A stretch of DNA of 64,000 nucleotides from RH-AL1 sp965277355 (lineage in GTDB: Bacteria > Pseudomonadota > Alphaproteobacteria > Rhizobiales > Beijerinckiaceae). Each line of letters begins with the position of its first letter. Positions within the stretch are counted from its first letter, which is position 1. The position numbers were made by a program, and so were the translations under genes. Where the stretch lies: contig CBDICN010000001.1 in the NCBI GenBank assembly GCA_965277355.1, positions 930,001-994,000 of the forward strand, read 5' to 3'. Below are positions 18,296 to 28,431 of the stretch, piece by piece. The notes beneath the pieces are model-generated. The model was not told the DNA's origin. It ran no database searches and saw only the letters and a list, made by a program, of their open reading frames with translations.

Positions 18296-18442
18296 ATGAA
18301 CCTCCGCGATCTCCGCTACGTCGTTGCGGTCGGAACGACGCGTCTTTCGCCCGCGGCGCCCAAGCAGTCGGGAGATGGGAGTTGCACGGTCGATCTTTTC
18401 GCGGCCACGCTGGTTTGCGGGGCGGCACACCTGTCGCGATGA
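18296..18442 (+). pseudogene. Remnant of an oxyR-type LysR regulator (N-terminal fragment)
   Basis: The frame from the ATG at 18296 begins MNLRDLRYVVAV, the characteristic start of OxyR-family LysR regulators, and continues TTRLSPAAPKQ where OxyR has a HFGRAA-type helix-turn-helix. The frame then degenerates and stops after 48 codons. In the +1 frame nearby, REMGVARSIFSR resembles the LEEELGVALFER segment that follows in intact OxyR, which suggests frameshifts and deletions. Everything after the wing is gone; the VOC gene begins 11 bases later. It is read as a pseudogene rather than a functional small protein, with moderate confidence because the match is short. Confidence 0.55.
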
Positions 18443-18452
18443 GGTCTTGTCC

Positions 18453-18863
18453 ATGCCGCTGGCCGTCCACGCCATCGATCACCTCGTCCTCAACGTCGCC
18501 GATGTCGAGGCCGCCGCCCGCTGGTACCAATCGGTGCTCGGCCTCGAACGCGAGGATTTCGCGCCGGGAGGCGAGCAAGCGAGCCGCACCGCGCAGCGCT
18601 TCGGGCAGCAGAAGATCAACCTGCGCCCGGTCGGTCACGACTTCATGGACTGGTTCACCGGCGCCCGGCCGACGGCCGGCAGCGACGATGTCTGCTTTCT
18701 CACGACCAGCCCGCCCACCGACGTCGTCGAGCATCTCAGCACGCGGGGCGTCGCCATCGAGGCCGGACCGGTGACCAAGCAGGGCGCGCTGGGCCCGATC
18801 CGCTCGGTCTATTGCCGCGACCCCGACGGCAACCTCGTCGAGATCGCATCCTATCCGAGTTGA
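18453..18863 (+). CDS. VOC family (glyoxalase/dioxygenase-like) protein
   Basis: A 136-residue single-module vicinal-oxygen-chelate protein. The N-terminal HAIDHLVLNVADVEAAARWY is the first beta-alpha-beta motif with a metal-ligand His, and the C-terminal CRDPDGNLVEIASY supplies the terminal metal-ligand Glu (about residue 130). Proteins of this form are variously glyoxalase I-like, fosfomycin-resistance-like or extradiol-dioxygenase-like, so no substrate is proposed. The ATG at 18453 starts exactly at the family N-terminus; the longer open frame upstream overlaps the oxyR remnant and is not part of the gene. It precedes the sugar dehydrogenase gene on the same strand. Confidence 0.88.
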   Translation: MPLAVHAIDHLVLNVADVEAAARWYQSVLGLEREDFAPGGEQASRTAQRFGQQKINLRPVGHDFMDWFTGARPTAGSDDVCFLTTSPPTDVVEHLSTRGVAIEAGPVTKQGALGPIRSVYCRDPDGNLVEIASYPS

Positions 18864-18905
18864 CCGCTCGCGCTTCGCATTGACTCTTGTCAAAGGACCA
18901 TACCC

Positions 18906-20672
18906 ATGCGCCGCCTTCCGCCGACCCCGGGGACGCTTCTCTGCATGTCCAGCTTCACCCTCGCCGCCTGCCTTGGTGCCGCGAGCGTGCAGGCCGCCGA
19001 GCCCGCGACAGCCTGCCCCGGCGACAACGCCGGACTCTCACTGCCGCCTGGCTTCTGCGCGACGGTGTTCGCCGCCGGCTTGGGACACACGCGTCATCTG
19101 GCGGTCGCGCCGGACGGGAGCGTCTATGTCAACACCTGGAGCGGGCGCTACTATCATAACGCCAAGCCGCACGACGGCGGCTTCGTCGTCGCCCTGAAGG
19201 ACACCACCGGCGCCGGGAAGGCCGACAAGATCGAGCGGTTCGGCATGACGCCCGAGAACGGCGGCCACGGGGGCACGGGCATTTTCCTTTATGGCGGCAA
19301 GGTCTTCGTCGAGGAAGCCGACAAGATCCAGAGCTACACGCTTGGCCCCGGAATGTTGGTCCCGGCGGACAAGGCCGTAACGGTGGTCTCGGGCATGCCG
19401 CTCGGCGGCGATCACCCGATGCACCCTTTCATCATCGACAAGACGGGCGAGATGTACGTCGACATGGGCTCGGCGACGAACGCCTGCCAGGAGGCCAATC
19501 GCCAGCCGCGATCGCCTGGCTACCAGCCCTGTCGCGAACTCGACTCGCGCGGTGGCACCTGGCTCTTCGACGCCAAGAAGACCGGTCAGACCTTCTCTGT
19601 GTCGGCACGCTATGCGACCGGCATCCGCAACGGCGAAGGCTTCGCCTTCGACTCGGCCGGGCGCCTCTTCGTAACCCAGCACGGCCGCGATCAGCTTTGG
19701 GAGAACTGGCCCGCGCTCTACAAACAGCAGCAAGGCGCGGAGCTGCCGGCCGAAGAGGTCGTGGCACTGAAGAAGGGCGGCGATTACGGCTGGCCCGAGT
19801 GTTACTATGATCAGTTCCAGGGCAAGCTGGTGCTGGCGCCGGAATACGGCGGCGACGGCGGTCATAAGGTCGGCGTCTGCGCCGGGAAGACTGCGCCGGC
19901 GGCCGCCTTCCCGGGCCACTGGGCGCCCAACGACCTGATGATCTACGAAGGGGCGATGCTGCCGAAGGCCTACAAGGACGCGGCCTTCATCGCCTTTCAC
20001 GGCTCGTGGAACAGGGCGCCCGCGCCGCAAGGCGGCTACAACGTCGTGGTGCAGCCGATGGCCGACGGCAAGCCTTCCGGCGACTGGAATGTCTTCGCCG
20101 ACGGCTTCGCAGGTCCATCCAAGCAGCCAGGCGGGGCCAAGCATCGTCCGACGGGTCTCGCCGTCGGGCCTCACGGTGAAATCTACATCTCCGACGACGT
20201 CGGCGGCACGATCTACCGCGTCACCTACCAGGGCAGCCCCGATGCTCCGGTCGCCAGCGTGCCCGACAGCGATACGGCGCAGAGCGCCTCGGCGGACGCC
20301 GTACCGCCGGAGGGCATCCACCCTGATGCCGGCAAGGATGCGGAAGCGTTGCCGACGCCGCCCGGCGCCAGCAAGCAAGAGGTCGCGCTCGGCGACCGGA
20401 TCTTCCACGGCCAGAAGGACAACGGCACCTGCATGGGCTGCCATGGTGCCAATGGCGAGGGCGGGAGCCAGGGTCCAACTCTTACTGCCTCGAAGTGGCT
20501 TTGGAGCGACGGCAGCCTCGGCGGCATCGAGAAGACCATCGCGATGGGCGTACCGCACCCCAAGCAGTACAACGAGCCGATGCCCGCCAAGGGAGGCGCC
20601 GAGCTGTCGGCGACCGATACCAGGGCGGCGACGGCTTACGTCTGGGCGATTTCGCACCGCGGGACCCGCTAA
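18906..20672 (+). CDS. PQQ-type sugar (sorbosone-like) dehydrogenase fused to cytochrome c
   Basis: A 588-residue exported protein. A signal peptide (MSSFTLAACLGAASVQA) leads into a six-bladed beta-propeller resembling sorbosone/glucose dehydrogenases (LSLPPGFCATVFAAGLGHTR, GIRNGEGFAFD, VTQHGRDQLWENWP, FIAFHGSWNRAP, RPTGLAVGPHGEIYISDD). After a Pro/Asp-rich linker comes a C-terminal cytochrome c domain with the haem motif CMGCH (Cys509, Cys512, His513). Such fusions oxidise sugars or aldoses in the periplasm and pass electrons internally to haem. PQQ dependence is inferred from the fold. It starts 42 bp after the VOC gene; no PQQ biosynthesis genes are nearby. Confidence 0.9.
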   Translation: MRRLPPTPGTLLCMSSFTLAACLGAASVQAAEPATACPGDNAGLSLPPGFCATVFAAGLGHTRHLAVAPDGSVYVNTWSGRYYHNAKPHDGGFVVALKDTTGAGKADKIERFGMTPENGGHGGTGIFLYGGKVFVEEADKIQSYTLGPGMLVPADKAVTVVSGMPLGGDHPMHPFIIDKTGEMYVDMGSATNACQEANRQPRSPGYQPCRELDSRGGTWLFDAKKTGQTFSVSARYATGIRNGEGFAFDSAGRLFVTQHGRDQLWENWPALYKQQQGAELPAEEVVALKKGGDYGWPECYYDQFQGKLVLAPEYGGDGGHKVGVCAGKTAPAAAFPGHWAPNDLMIYEGAMLPKAYKDAAFIAFHGSWNRAPAPQGGYNVVVQPMADGKPSGDWNVFADGFAGPSKQPGGAKHRPTGLAVGPHGEIYISDDVGGTIYRVTYQGSPDAPVASVPDSDTAQSASADAVPPEGIHPDAGKDAEALPTPPGASKQEVALGDRIFHGQKDNGTCMGCHGANGEGGSQGPTLTASKWLWSDGSLGGIEKTIAMGVPHPKQYNEPMPAKGGAELSATDTRAATAYVWAISHRGTR

Positions 20673-20848
20673 TTCCTTGCCGCTCAACGGGATGGCGGCC
20701 TAAAGATCATCCGGCATCCCGCGAAGATGCGCCGGCTCCGCGCGCACCTTCGCCGCGACTCGTAAGCGCGACGAAGATGAACAACTCGTCACGCGAGAGG
20801 TTGTGTCAAGGCGGGCTCTAGCCGGCCGCAAGACGATGGAGCACTGTC

Positions 20849-22975
<2,127 letters not shown>

Positions 22976-22977
22976 GA

Positions 22978-24336
22978 CTAGGCGGCGACATCCGGGGCTT
23001 GCGACGCGATGAACGTCTCGAGCCAATGAATGTCGTAGGCGCCTTTCTGCACCGAGTCGTTGCGCACCAGCGTGCGGAACAGCGGCAGGGTGGTGTCGAT
23101 GCCGTCGACGATGAACTCGTCAAGGGCACGACGCAGCCGCATAAGCGCCTCGTTGCGCGTGCGGCCGTGGACGATCAGCTTGCCGACCAGCGAATCGTAA
23201 TTGGGCGGGATCGTATAGCCGGCGTACACCGCGCTGTCGACGCGCACGCCGAGGCCGCCCGGAGGGTGGTAGTAGGTGATCTTCCCCGGTGACGGGCGGA
23301 AGGTCGCGTGATGCTCGGCATTCACCCGACACTCGATCGCGTGCCCGCGCAGCACGATGTCCTTCTGCACGATCGAGAGTGGCTCGCCGGCCGCGATCTT
23401 GATCTGCTCGTTGACGAGGTCGAATCCGGTGATCATCTCGGTCACCGGATGCTCGACCTGGATGCGAGTGTTCATCTCGATGAAGTAGAAAGCGCCGTCC
23501 TCGTAGAGAAACTCGACCGTGCCGGCGCCACGGTAGCCGAGCTGACGCATTGCCACGGCGCAGATCTCGCCGATGCGCTCGCGATCGCTGGCATCGAGGG
23601 CTGGCGACGGGCCCTCCTCCCAAAGTTTCTGGTGTCGGCGCTGCAGGGAGCAGTCGCGCTCGCCGAGATGAACGGCATGACCCATCCCGTCGCCGAGGAC
23701 CTGGATCTCGATGTGGCGAGGGTTCTTCAGGTACTTCTCAAGGTAGACGGCGTCGTCGCCGAAAGCCGCTTTGGCTTCCGAGCGGGCCATTGCCAGCGCG
23801 TCCGATAGATCGTCGGCCGTCATCGCCACCTTCATGCCGCGCCCGCCGCCGCCGGCCGCCGCCTTCACCAGCAGGGGATAGCCGATGTCGTGGCCGACCT
23901 TGCGGGCTTCCTCGTCATCGGTGATCGCTCCCTCGGAACCCGGAACACAGGGGATCCCGAGGCGCAACACGGTCTTCTTCGCCTCGATCTTGTCGCCCAT
24001 GATGCGGATATGCTCCGCGGTCGGCCCGATGAAGCGGATGTGGTGATCGGCGAGAATCTCGGCAAAGCGAGCGTTTTCGGAGAGAAAGCCGTAGCCCGGA
24101 TGCACGGCCTCCGCGCCGGTGATCTCGCAGGCGGCGAGCAGGGACGGAATGTTGAGGTAGGAGTCGCGCGCGGCCGGCGGCCCGAGGCATACCGACTCGT
24201 CGGCGAGCTTGACGTGCATCGCGTCCGCGTCGGCGGTCGAGTGGACCGCGACGGTCGCGATCCCGAGCTCTTTCGCGGCACGCAGGATGCGTAGGGCGAT
24301 CTCGCCACGATTGGCGATCAGGATCTTCTGGAACAT
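22978..24336 (-). CDS. accC: Biotin carboxylase subunit of acetyl-CoA carboxylase
   Basis: A 452-residue ATP-grasp enzyme that carboxylates the biotin of AccB, the first half-reaction of fatty acid synthesis. The N-terminal KILIANRGEIALRILRA, the Gly-rich ATP loop KAAAGGGGRGMK (158-169) and EMNTRIQVEHPVTE are diagnostic. Length matches E. coli AccC. It follows accB by 61 bp on the same strand; that spacer contains a two-copy tandem repeat. It is the last gene of an aroQ-accB-accC unit and runs convergently against glgX. Confidence 0.98.
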   Translation of the reverse strand: MFQKILIANRGEIALRILRAAKELGIATVAVHSTADADAMHVKLADESVCLGPPAARDSYLNIPSLLAACEITGAEAVHPGYGFLSENARFAEILADHHIRFIGPTAEHIRIMGDKIEAKKTVLRLGIPCVPGSEGAITDDEEARKVGHDIGYPLLVKAAAGGGGRGMKVAMTADDLSDALAMARSEAKAAFGDDAVYLEKYLKNPRHIEIQVLGDGMGHAVHLGERDCSLQRRHQKLWEEGPSPALDASDRERIGEICAVAMRQLGYRGAGTVEFLYEDGAFYFIEMNTRIQVEHPVTEMITGFDLVNEQIKIAAGEPLSIVQKDIVLRGHAIECRVNAEHHATFRPSPGKITYYHPPGGLGVRVDSAVYAGYTIPPNYDSLVGKLIVHGRTRNEALMRLRRALDEFIVDGIDTTLPLFRTLVRNDSVQKGAYDIHWLETFIASQAPDVAA

Positions 24337-24360
24337 CGCGCTCGGCAGCTTGATCTCACT

Positions 24361-24388
24361 TGGCGCATTTCATCTGGCGGATTTCATC
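24361..24388 (-). repeat. Two-copy 14-bp tandem repeat in the accB-accC spacer
   Basis: On the coding strand two adjacent 14-base units of the form GATGAAATSCGCCA lie between the accB stop and the accC start, differing at a single base. The array occupies nearly half of the 61-bp intercistronic spacer, upstream of the accC ribosome-binding region. It looks like a replication-slippage duplication; any effect on accC translation is inference. Confidence 0.85.
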
Positions 24389-24397
24389 GGCTGAGTT

Positions 24398-24865
24398 TCA
24401 CTCGATCACGAACAACGCTTGGCCGTACTCGACCGGTTGGCCATCCTCGACGAGGATTTGCGTGACCACCCCGCCTTTCGGCGCGATGATCTCGTTGAAC
24501 GTCTTCATCGCCTCGACGAGAAGGATCTTGTCGCCGGTCTTCACGGTCGCGCCGATTTCGACGAAGGCAGGGGAGTCCGGCGCCGGTCGGAGGTACGCGG
24601 TCCCGACCATCGGGGATTTGACAGTACCGGGATGCTCGACCGCAACGTCCGATACGGCAGCGACCACCCCGACCGGTGCGACGGCACTCGGCGCGGCCAT
24701 CGGCTGCGGCACCAAGGCGGCCGCCATCTGGCGTGCGACACGGATTTTCAAATCGCCGAACTGGTACTCGATCTCGCTCAGATCGAGACGCGTCGCGATA
24801 TCGGCTAGGCTCTCCACGAGGTCGGTCTGGTGAGGCGCACCTGGTTTCTCATCATGATCGGTCAT
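24398..24865 (-). CDS. accB: Biotin carboxyl carrier protein of acetyl-CoA carboxylase
   Basis: A 155-residue BCCP. The N-terminal segment (LVESLADIATRLDLSEIEYQ) mediates assembly, a Pro/Ala/Val linker follows, and the C-terminal biotinyl domain carries the biotin-acceptor Lys121 in EAMKTFNEI (commonly EAMKVMNEI). The ATG at 24865 overlaps the TGA of aroQ by 4 bases, indicating coupling. The open frame extends upstream through aroQ in a different reading frame and that part is not coding. Its partner accC follows. Confidence 0.97.
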   Translation of the reverse strand: MTDHDEKPGAPHQTDLVESLADIATRLDLSEIEYQFGDLKIRVARQMAAALVPQPMAAPSAVAPVGVVAAVSDVAVEHPGTVKSPMVGTAYLRPAPDSPAFVEIGATVKTGDKILLVEAMKTFNEIIAPKGGVVTQILVEDGQPVEYGQALFVIE

Positions 24866-25329
24866 CGCGGCGGGTCTTGATCGCTCGACGCGGCCGCCTG
24901 CGGGAGCAAGGCCCGCAAGGCGAGCTCGTAGGACATGGCGCCAAAACCGCCGATCACGCCCAGGCAAACCGCGGAGATCATCGACCGGTGACGGAAAGCC
25001 TCGCGCGCATGGACGTTCGACAAATGCACCTCGACGACCTTGGCTCCGGAGCCGGCGATCGCGTCCCGAAGCGCGATCGACGTGTGAGTGTAGGCGCCCG
25101 CGTTCAGGATCACCGGCTCGGCCGCGAGGCCGGCCTCCTGGATCCATGTCACGAGTGCACCTTCTTGATTGCTTTGGGCGAACCTCAGCGTTACGCCATG
25201 TGCACCTGCGAGCGATTCAAGTCCAGCCTCGATATCGGCAAGCGAGGCGCGCCCATAGACCCCCGGCTCCCGGGTTCCGAGCAGGTTGAGGTTGGGACCG
25301 TTCAGGACGTGGATTGTGCCTTGCGCCAT
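24862..25329 (-). CDS. aroQ: Type II 3-dehydroquinate dehydratase
   Basis: A 155-residue shikimate-pathway enzyme converting 3-dehydroquinate to 3-dehydroshikimate. Family motifs are VLNGPNLNLLGTREP at residues 8-22, catalytic Tyr25 and Arg20, ILNAGAYTHTSIALRDA, and VEVHLSN with active-site His102. It lies between the DsbA-like gene (21 bp upstream) and accB (4-base overlap), the usual arrangement in Hyphomicrobiales. Some annotators extend the call because of the adjoining accB frame, but the stop is clear. Confidence 0.97.
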   Translation of the reverse strand: MAQGTIHVLNGPNLNLLGTREPGVYGRASLADIEAGLESLAGAHGVTLRFAQSNQEGALVTWIQEAGLAAEPVILNAGAYTHTSIALRDAIAGSGAKVVEVHLSNVHAREAFRHRSMISAVCLGVIGGFGAMSYELALRALLPQAAASSDQDPPR

Positions 25330-25350
25330 GGATTGAGACGGGGTCTTGGC

Positions 25351-26115
25351 TCAGGAGCACAACGCCTTGCCGCACTTGCGGACGTTGGTCAGCTTGGCAT
25401 TGATGTCGTCGAAGCCGACCGCTCCGACCAGCACGTCGTCGCCCACGACGTAGGACGGTGTCCCGTTGAGAGCGAGGCTCTTGGCGAGGTTGTCCGAGTC
25501 CTGGATGGCGGAGCGCACCCGCGGGTTGGCCGCGTCCTTGGCGATCTGGTCCATGTCGGCGCCCATCTCCTTGGCGACGCTGAGCGCCTGCTCCTTGCCG
25601 ACCAAGCCGTGAAGGCCGAGCAGCTTGCGATGGTAAGCCCAGAACTTGTCGCCGGTGAATTGCTTGTGGACGGCGCCGGCGATAATCGCCGCATCGACCG
25701 AATTGGGCGACAGGATCGGGAAGTCGCGCAGCACGACGCGCAAATCCTTGTTGGCGCTCATCAGATGATCGAGGTCGCCGAGCGCCCGCTTGCAGTAGCC
25801 GCAGTTGTAGTCGAAGAATTCGACGAGGTTGATCTTGCCGTCCGGGTTTCCGATCACGAACCCGTCGGGGCCGTTCAGCAACGGGCCGCCGAGGTCGACG
25901 AGGGTCTTCCTGCGGGCATCTGCCTCCGCCATCTTCTCGCGGGTGTCGAGTTCGGTGATGGCGTCGCGGAGCACCTCCGGATGCTCCATGAGGTAGCTCT
26001 TGATGATGCGCTGGATCTCGGTCGTCTGGTCGGCGGAGAACTGAGCGGCAGACGCGGGAACGCCGGTGGCGACGAAGAGCGCGATTGCGGCCAGGGCGCC
26101 ACGCATGCTGATCAT
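25351..26115 (-). CDS. DsbA family thiol:disulfide oxidoreductase
   Basis: A 254-residue periplasmic thioredoxin-fold protein with a signal peptide (ALAAIALFVATGVPASAA, cleavage near residue 24). An N-terminal helical extension with SYLMEHPEVLRDAITEL is typical of the Com1/BcfH-like DsbA group. The active site is CGYC (105-108) in FFDYNCGYCK, and the cis-proline loop reads NGTPSY. Two further Cys lie at the C-terminus (KCGKALC). The ATG at 26115 was chosen because GGAAGG lies about seven bases before it; an in-frame ATG at 26142 lacks this. It is probably an oxidase or isomerase for exported proteins. Confidence 0.9.
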   Translation of the reverse strand: MISMRGALAAIALFVATGVPASAAQFSADQTTEIQRIIKSYLMEHPEVLRDAITELDTREKMAEADARRKTLVDLGGPLLNGPDGFVIGNPDGKINLVEFFDYNCGYCKRALGDLDHLMSANKDLRVVLRDFPILSPNSVDAAIIAGAVHKQFTGDKFWAYHRKLLGLHGLVGKEQALSVAKEMGADMDQIAKDAANPRVRSAIQDSDNLAKSLALNGTPSYVVGDDVLVGAVGFDDINAKLTNVRKCGKALCS

Positions 26116-26174
26116 GGTCTCGATCCTTCCGGCTGTTGCCACAGGGACATCGGGCGCCGAAATCCTGCGCGATC

Positions 26175-26204
26175 GCGCACCGGTCCTTGGCGCACCGGTC
26201 CTTG
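26175..26204. repeat. Perfect two-copy 15-bp tandem repeat
   Basis: Two adjacent identical units of GCGCACCGGTCCTTG lie in the divergent intergenic region between the DsbA-like gene and the amino-acid permease gene. The unit contains the palindrome ACCGGT. It could be a duplicated operator half or simple slippage; no known regulator site is recognised. Confidence 0.85.
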
Positions 26205-26362
26205 AATGGTCGACAGGTGTTGCCGCAAATCATGTTGAGATCAAGTCGATCGGGCCATCCGATCTCGCATTCGCATCACCTGACTATCGCAGCTGGCAGG
26301 CTTCTGGCAACGCTCCTTGAACGAAGCGCCGCCCACCGCGGTGCGGGCGTGAAAGGAAGGCC

Positions 26363-27850
26363 ATGTCCGACATCTGGGCGCGCAAGTCCATCGATCTCCT
26401 GCAGCAGGAGGCCGGGGGCGAGCACAGCGAGGCTATTGGCAGTTCCGCCACGCTGAGCCGATCGCTTTCGCTGACCAGCGTCCTGTCGCTTGGGATCGGC
26501 GCTCTCATCGGCGCCGGCATCTTCGTTCTGACCGGTCAGGCCGCGGCCGAGTACGCCGGCCCCGCGATCATCCTGTCCTTTCTGGTCGCCGGTTTCATCT
26601 GCGTTTTCGCCGGACTTTGCTATTCAGAAATGGCGGCGTGCTGCCCGGTGGCCGGCAGCGCTTACACCTATGCTTTCGCGACAATGGGCGAGATCGTCGC
26701 CTGGATGATCGGCTGGGACCTGATCTTGGAATATGCGGTCGGGGCCGTCACCGTCGCGATCGGCTGGTCCGGCTATGTCGCCAGCCTCTTGAACGACATG
26801 GGCCTTCCTCTGCCGGCCGCCATCGCCAAAGCGCCGTTCGCCTTTGATGCCCACACCCACAGGTGGTCGCATACCGGCGCCGTCCTCAACGTGCCGGCGA
26901 TGGCGATCATCGTGGCGGTGACGATCCTCCTCGTCATCGGCGTGAAGGAGTCGGCGCGGATCAACAACTACATCGTCGCGCTGAAGGTCGCGATCGTCCT
27001 GCTCTTCGTCTTCGTGGGCATCTGGTACGTCAAGGAGAGCAACTGGGTCGTGCCCGGCAAGAACCCGGCCGGCGCCTTCATCCCTCCGAACGCCGGTCAT
27101 TTCGGCGAATACGGGTTCAGCGGCATCCTGCGAGGAGCGGCGGTGGTTTTTTTCGCCTATGTCGGCTTCGACGCCGTTTCGACGGCAGCGCAGGAGGCGG
27201 AGCACCCGCAGCGCAACATGCCGCTCGGCATCCTCGGCTCGCTGGCGATTTGCACGCTGCTCTACGTCATGGTGAGCTACGTCATCACCGGCATCGTGCC
27301 GTTCGACAAGCTCAACGATCCGGCGCCCATCGCCGTCGGCGCCAACGCGATCGGGCTGTTTTGGCTGAAGCCGATCATCAAGCTCGGCGCGATCCTCGGC
27401 CTGTCGTCCGTCATCCTCGTTCTGCTGCTCGGTCAGACCCGCGTCCTTTACGCGATGGCCTTCGACGGCCTACTGCCCAAGGCCGCAGCGGCCATCCACC
27501 CGAGGTTCCGCACGCCCTACGTCATCACGATCCTGATCGGCACGCTCGTGACGATCCTCGCCGGCATCCTGCCGATCGGCCTCGTCGGCGAACTCGTCAG
27601 CATCGGGACGCTGTTCGCCTTCGTGGTGGTCTGCGTCGGCGTCCTCGTCCTGCGGTTCCGCGAGCCGAACCGGGAGCGACCGTTCCGCGCGCCGGCGATC
27701 TACGTGGTCGCGCCTGTCGGTGCGCTCGGATCGATCTTCGTGATGGCCGGCCTGCCGGCCGACACCTGGATCCGGCTTGCCGTCTGGCTGGTGATCGGCC
27801 TCGCCATCTACGTCTTCTACGGCCGCCACCACAGCCGCGTGTCGGACTGA
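26363..27850 (+). CDS. APC superfamily amino-acid permease (CAT-like)
   Basis: A 495-residue inner-membrane permease with about 12 hydrophobic helices. GIGALIGAGIFVLTGQAAAEYAGPAI near residues 47-72 is the TM1 signature of the cationic amino-acid transporter (CAT/YfnA) branch, and FFAYVGFDAVSTAAQEAEHPQ is the conserved TM6 region. Substrate is likely an amino acid or polyamine, imported with protons, but specificity cannot be read. GAAAGGAAGG lies just before the ATG. It is a single gene converging with the GNAT gene. Confidence 0.93.
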   Translation: MSDIWARKSIDLLQQEAGGEHSEAIGSSATLSRSLSLTSVLSLGIGALIGAGIFVLTGQAAAEYAGPAIILSFLVAGFICVFAGLCYSEMAACCPVAGSAYTYAFATMGEIVAWMIGWDLILEYAVGAVTVAIGWSGYVASLLNDMGLPLPAAIAKAPFAFDAHTHRWSHTGAVLNVPAMAIIVAVTILLVIGVKESARINNYIVALKVAIVLLFVFVGIWYVKESNWVVPGKNPAGAFIPPNAGHFGEYGFSGILRGAAVVFFAYVGFDAVSTAAQEAEHPQRNMPLGILGSLAICTLLYVMVSYVITGIVPFDKLNDPAPIAVGANAIGLFWLKPIIKLGAILGLSSVILVLLLGQTRVLYAMAFDGLLPKAAAAIHPRFRTPYVITILIGTLVTILAGILPIGLVGELVSIGTLFAFVVVCVGVLVLRFREPNRERPFRAPAIYVVAPVGALGSIFVMAGLPADTWIRLAVWLVIGLAIYVFYGRHHSRVSD

Positions 27851-27876
27851 GCCGCTCGGCGAAGAAGGTCGCCGAT

Positions 27877-28431
27877 CTAAGGCCGCAGGCCCTTTCGCGC
27901 GCGCCACTCGTGCGCCAGGACGGCCGCCTGAAGGGAGGACCACCACTCTCCGCGCGCAAGCATATTGTCGCGCAGAACGCCCTCCTCCCGCATGCCGAGC
28001 TTCGCCATGATCCGGCGCGATGCGCCATGGTCGACCCGGCACCGCGCGAAAACGCGGTGGAGGTCGAGCGCATCGAAGGAGAGCGCGAGCAGGGCATCGG
28101 CGATCTCGGTCGCGAGGCCGGCACCCGCATGCGCCGGATCGATGCCCCAGCCGATCTCACCCTCCGCCCACGGCTCGTTGCGGATGTGGAGACTACCCTC
28201 GCCGATGATGGCGCCGGTGGCCCTGTCGGTCGCGGCGAGAAAGTATGCGACGCGCGGCTCCCGCGTCTGGTCGAGCACGCATCGATCGATGAAGGCCTCG
28301 ACTGAACGAGGGGTCGGCGGATCGATCGGCAGATCGCGCCAATACTCCCGCTCGCACATGTAGGCGTCGAAGCGATCGGCATCATCCGCCGCGACGTCGC
28401 GAAGCAGCAGCCGCACGGTCTCGAGCCTCAT
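27877..28431 (-). CDS. GNAT family N-acetyltransferase (RimJ/RimL type)
   Basis: A 184-residue GCN5-related acetyltransferase. It shows the RimJ/RimL layout: ETVRLLLRDVAADDADRFDAY at the N-terminus, GEIGWGIDPAHAGAGLATEIADALLAL as the acetyl-CoA-binding motif A region, and HRVFARCRVDHGASRRIMAKLGMREEG as motif B. These enzymes acetylate protein N-termini, antibiotics or small amines; the substrate here is unknown. Its ATG overlaps the TGA of rarA (4 bases), so it is co-translated with the upstream gene. Confidence 0.9.
   Translation of the reverse strand: MRLETVRLLLRDVAADDADRFDAYMCEREYWRDLPIDPPTPRSVEAFIDRCVLDQTREPRVAYFLAATDRATGAIIGEGSLHIRNEPWAEGEIGWGIDPAHAGAGLATEIADALLALSFDALDLHRVFARCRVDHGASRRIMAKLGMREEGVLRDNMLARGEWWSSLQAAVLAHEWRARKGLRP

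Noticed and set aside
17991..18299. Small plus-strand frame of 102 codons upstream of the oxyR remnant
   Set aside because: No ribosome-binding site, no recognisable motif, and an overlapping minus-strand frame of similar length; treated as non-coding.
20673..20848. Possible tRNA or small RNA between the sugar dehydrogenase and glgX
   Set aside because: No cloverleaf with a conserved T-loop (GGTTCRAATCC-like) could be formed; only weak GC-rich stems.
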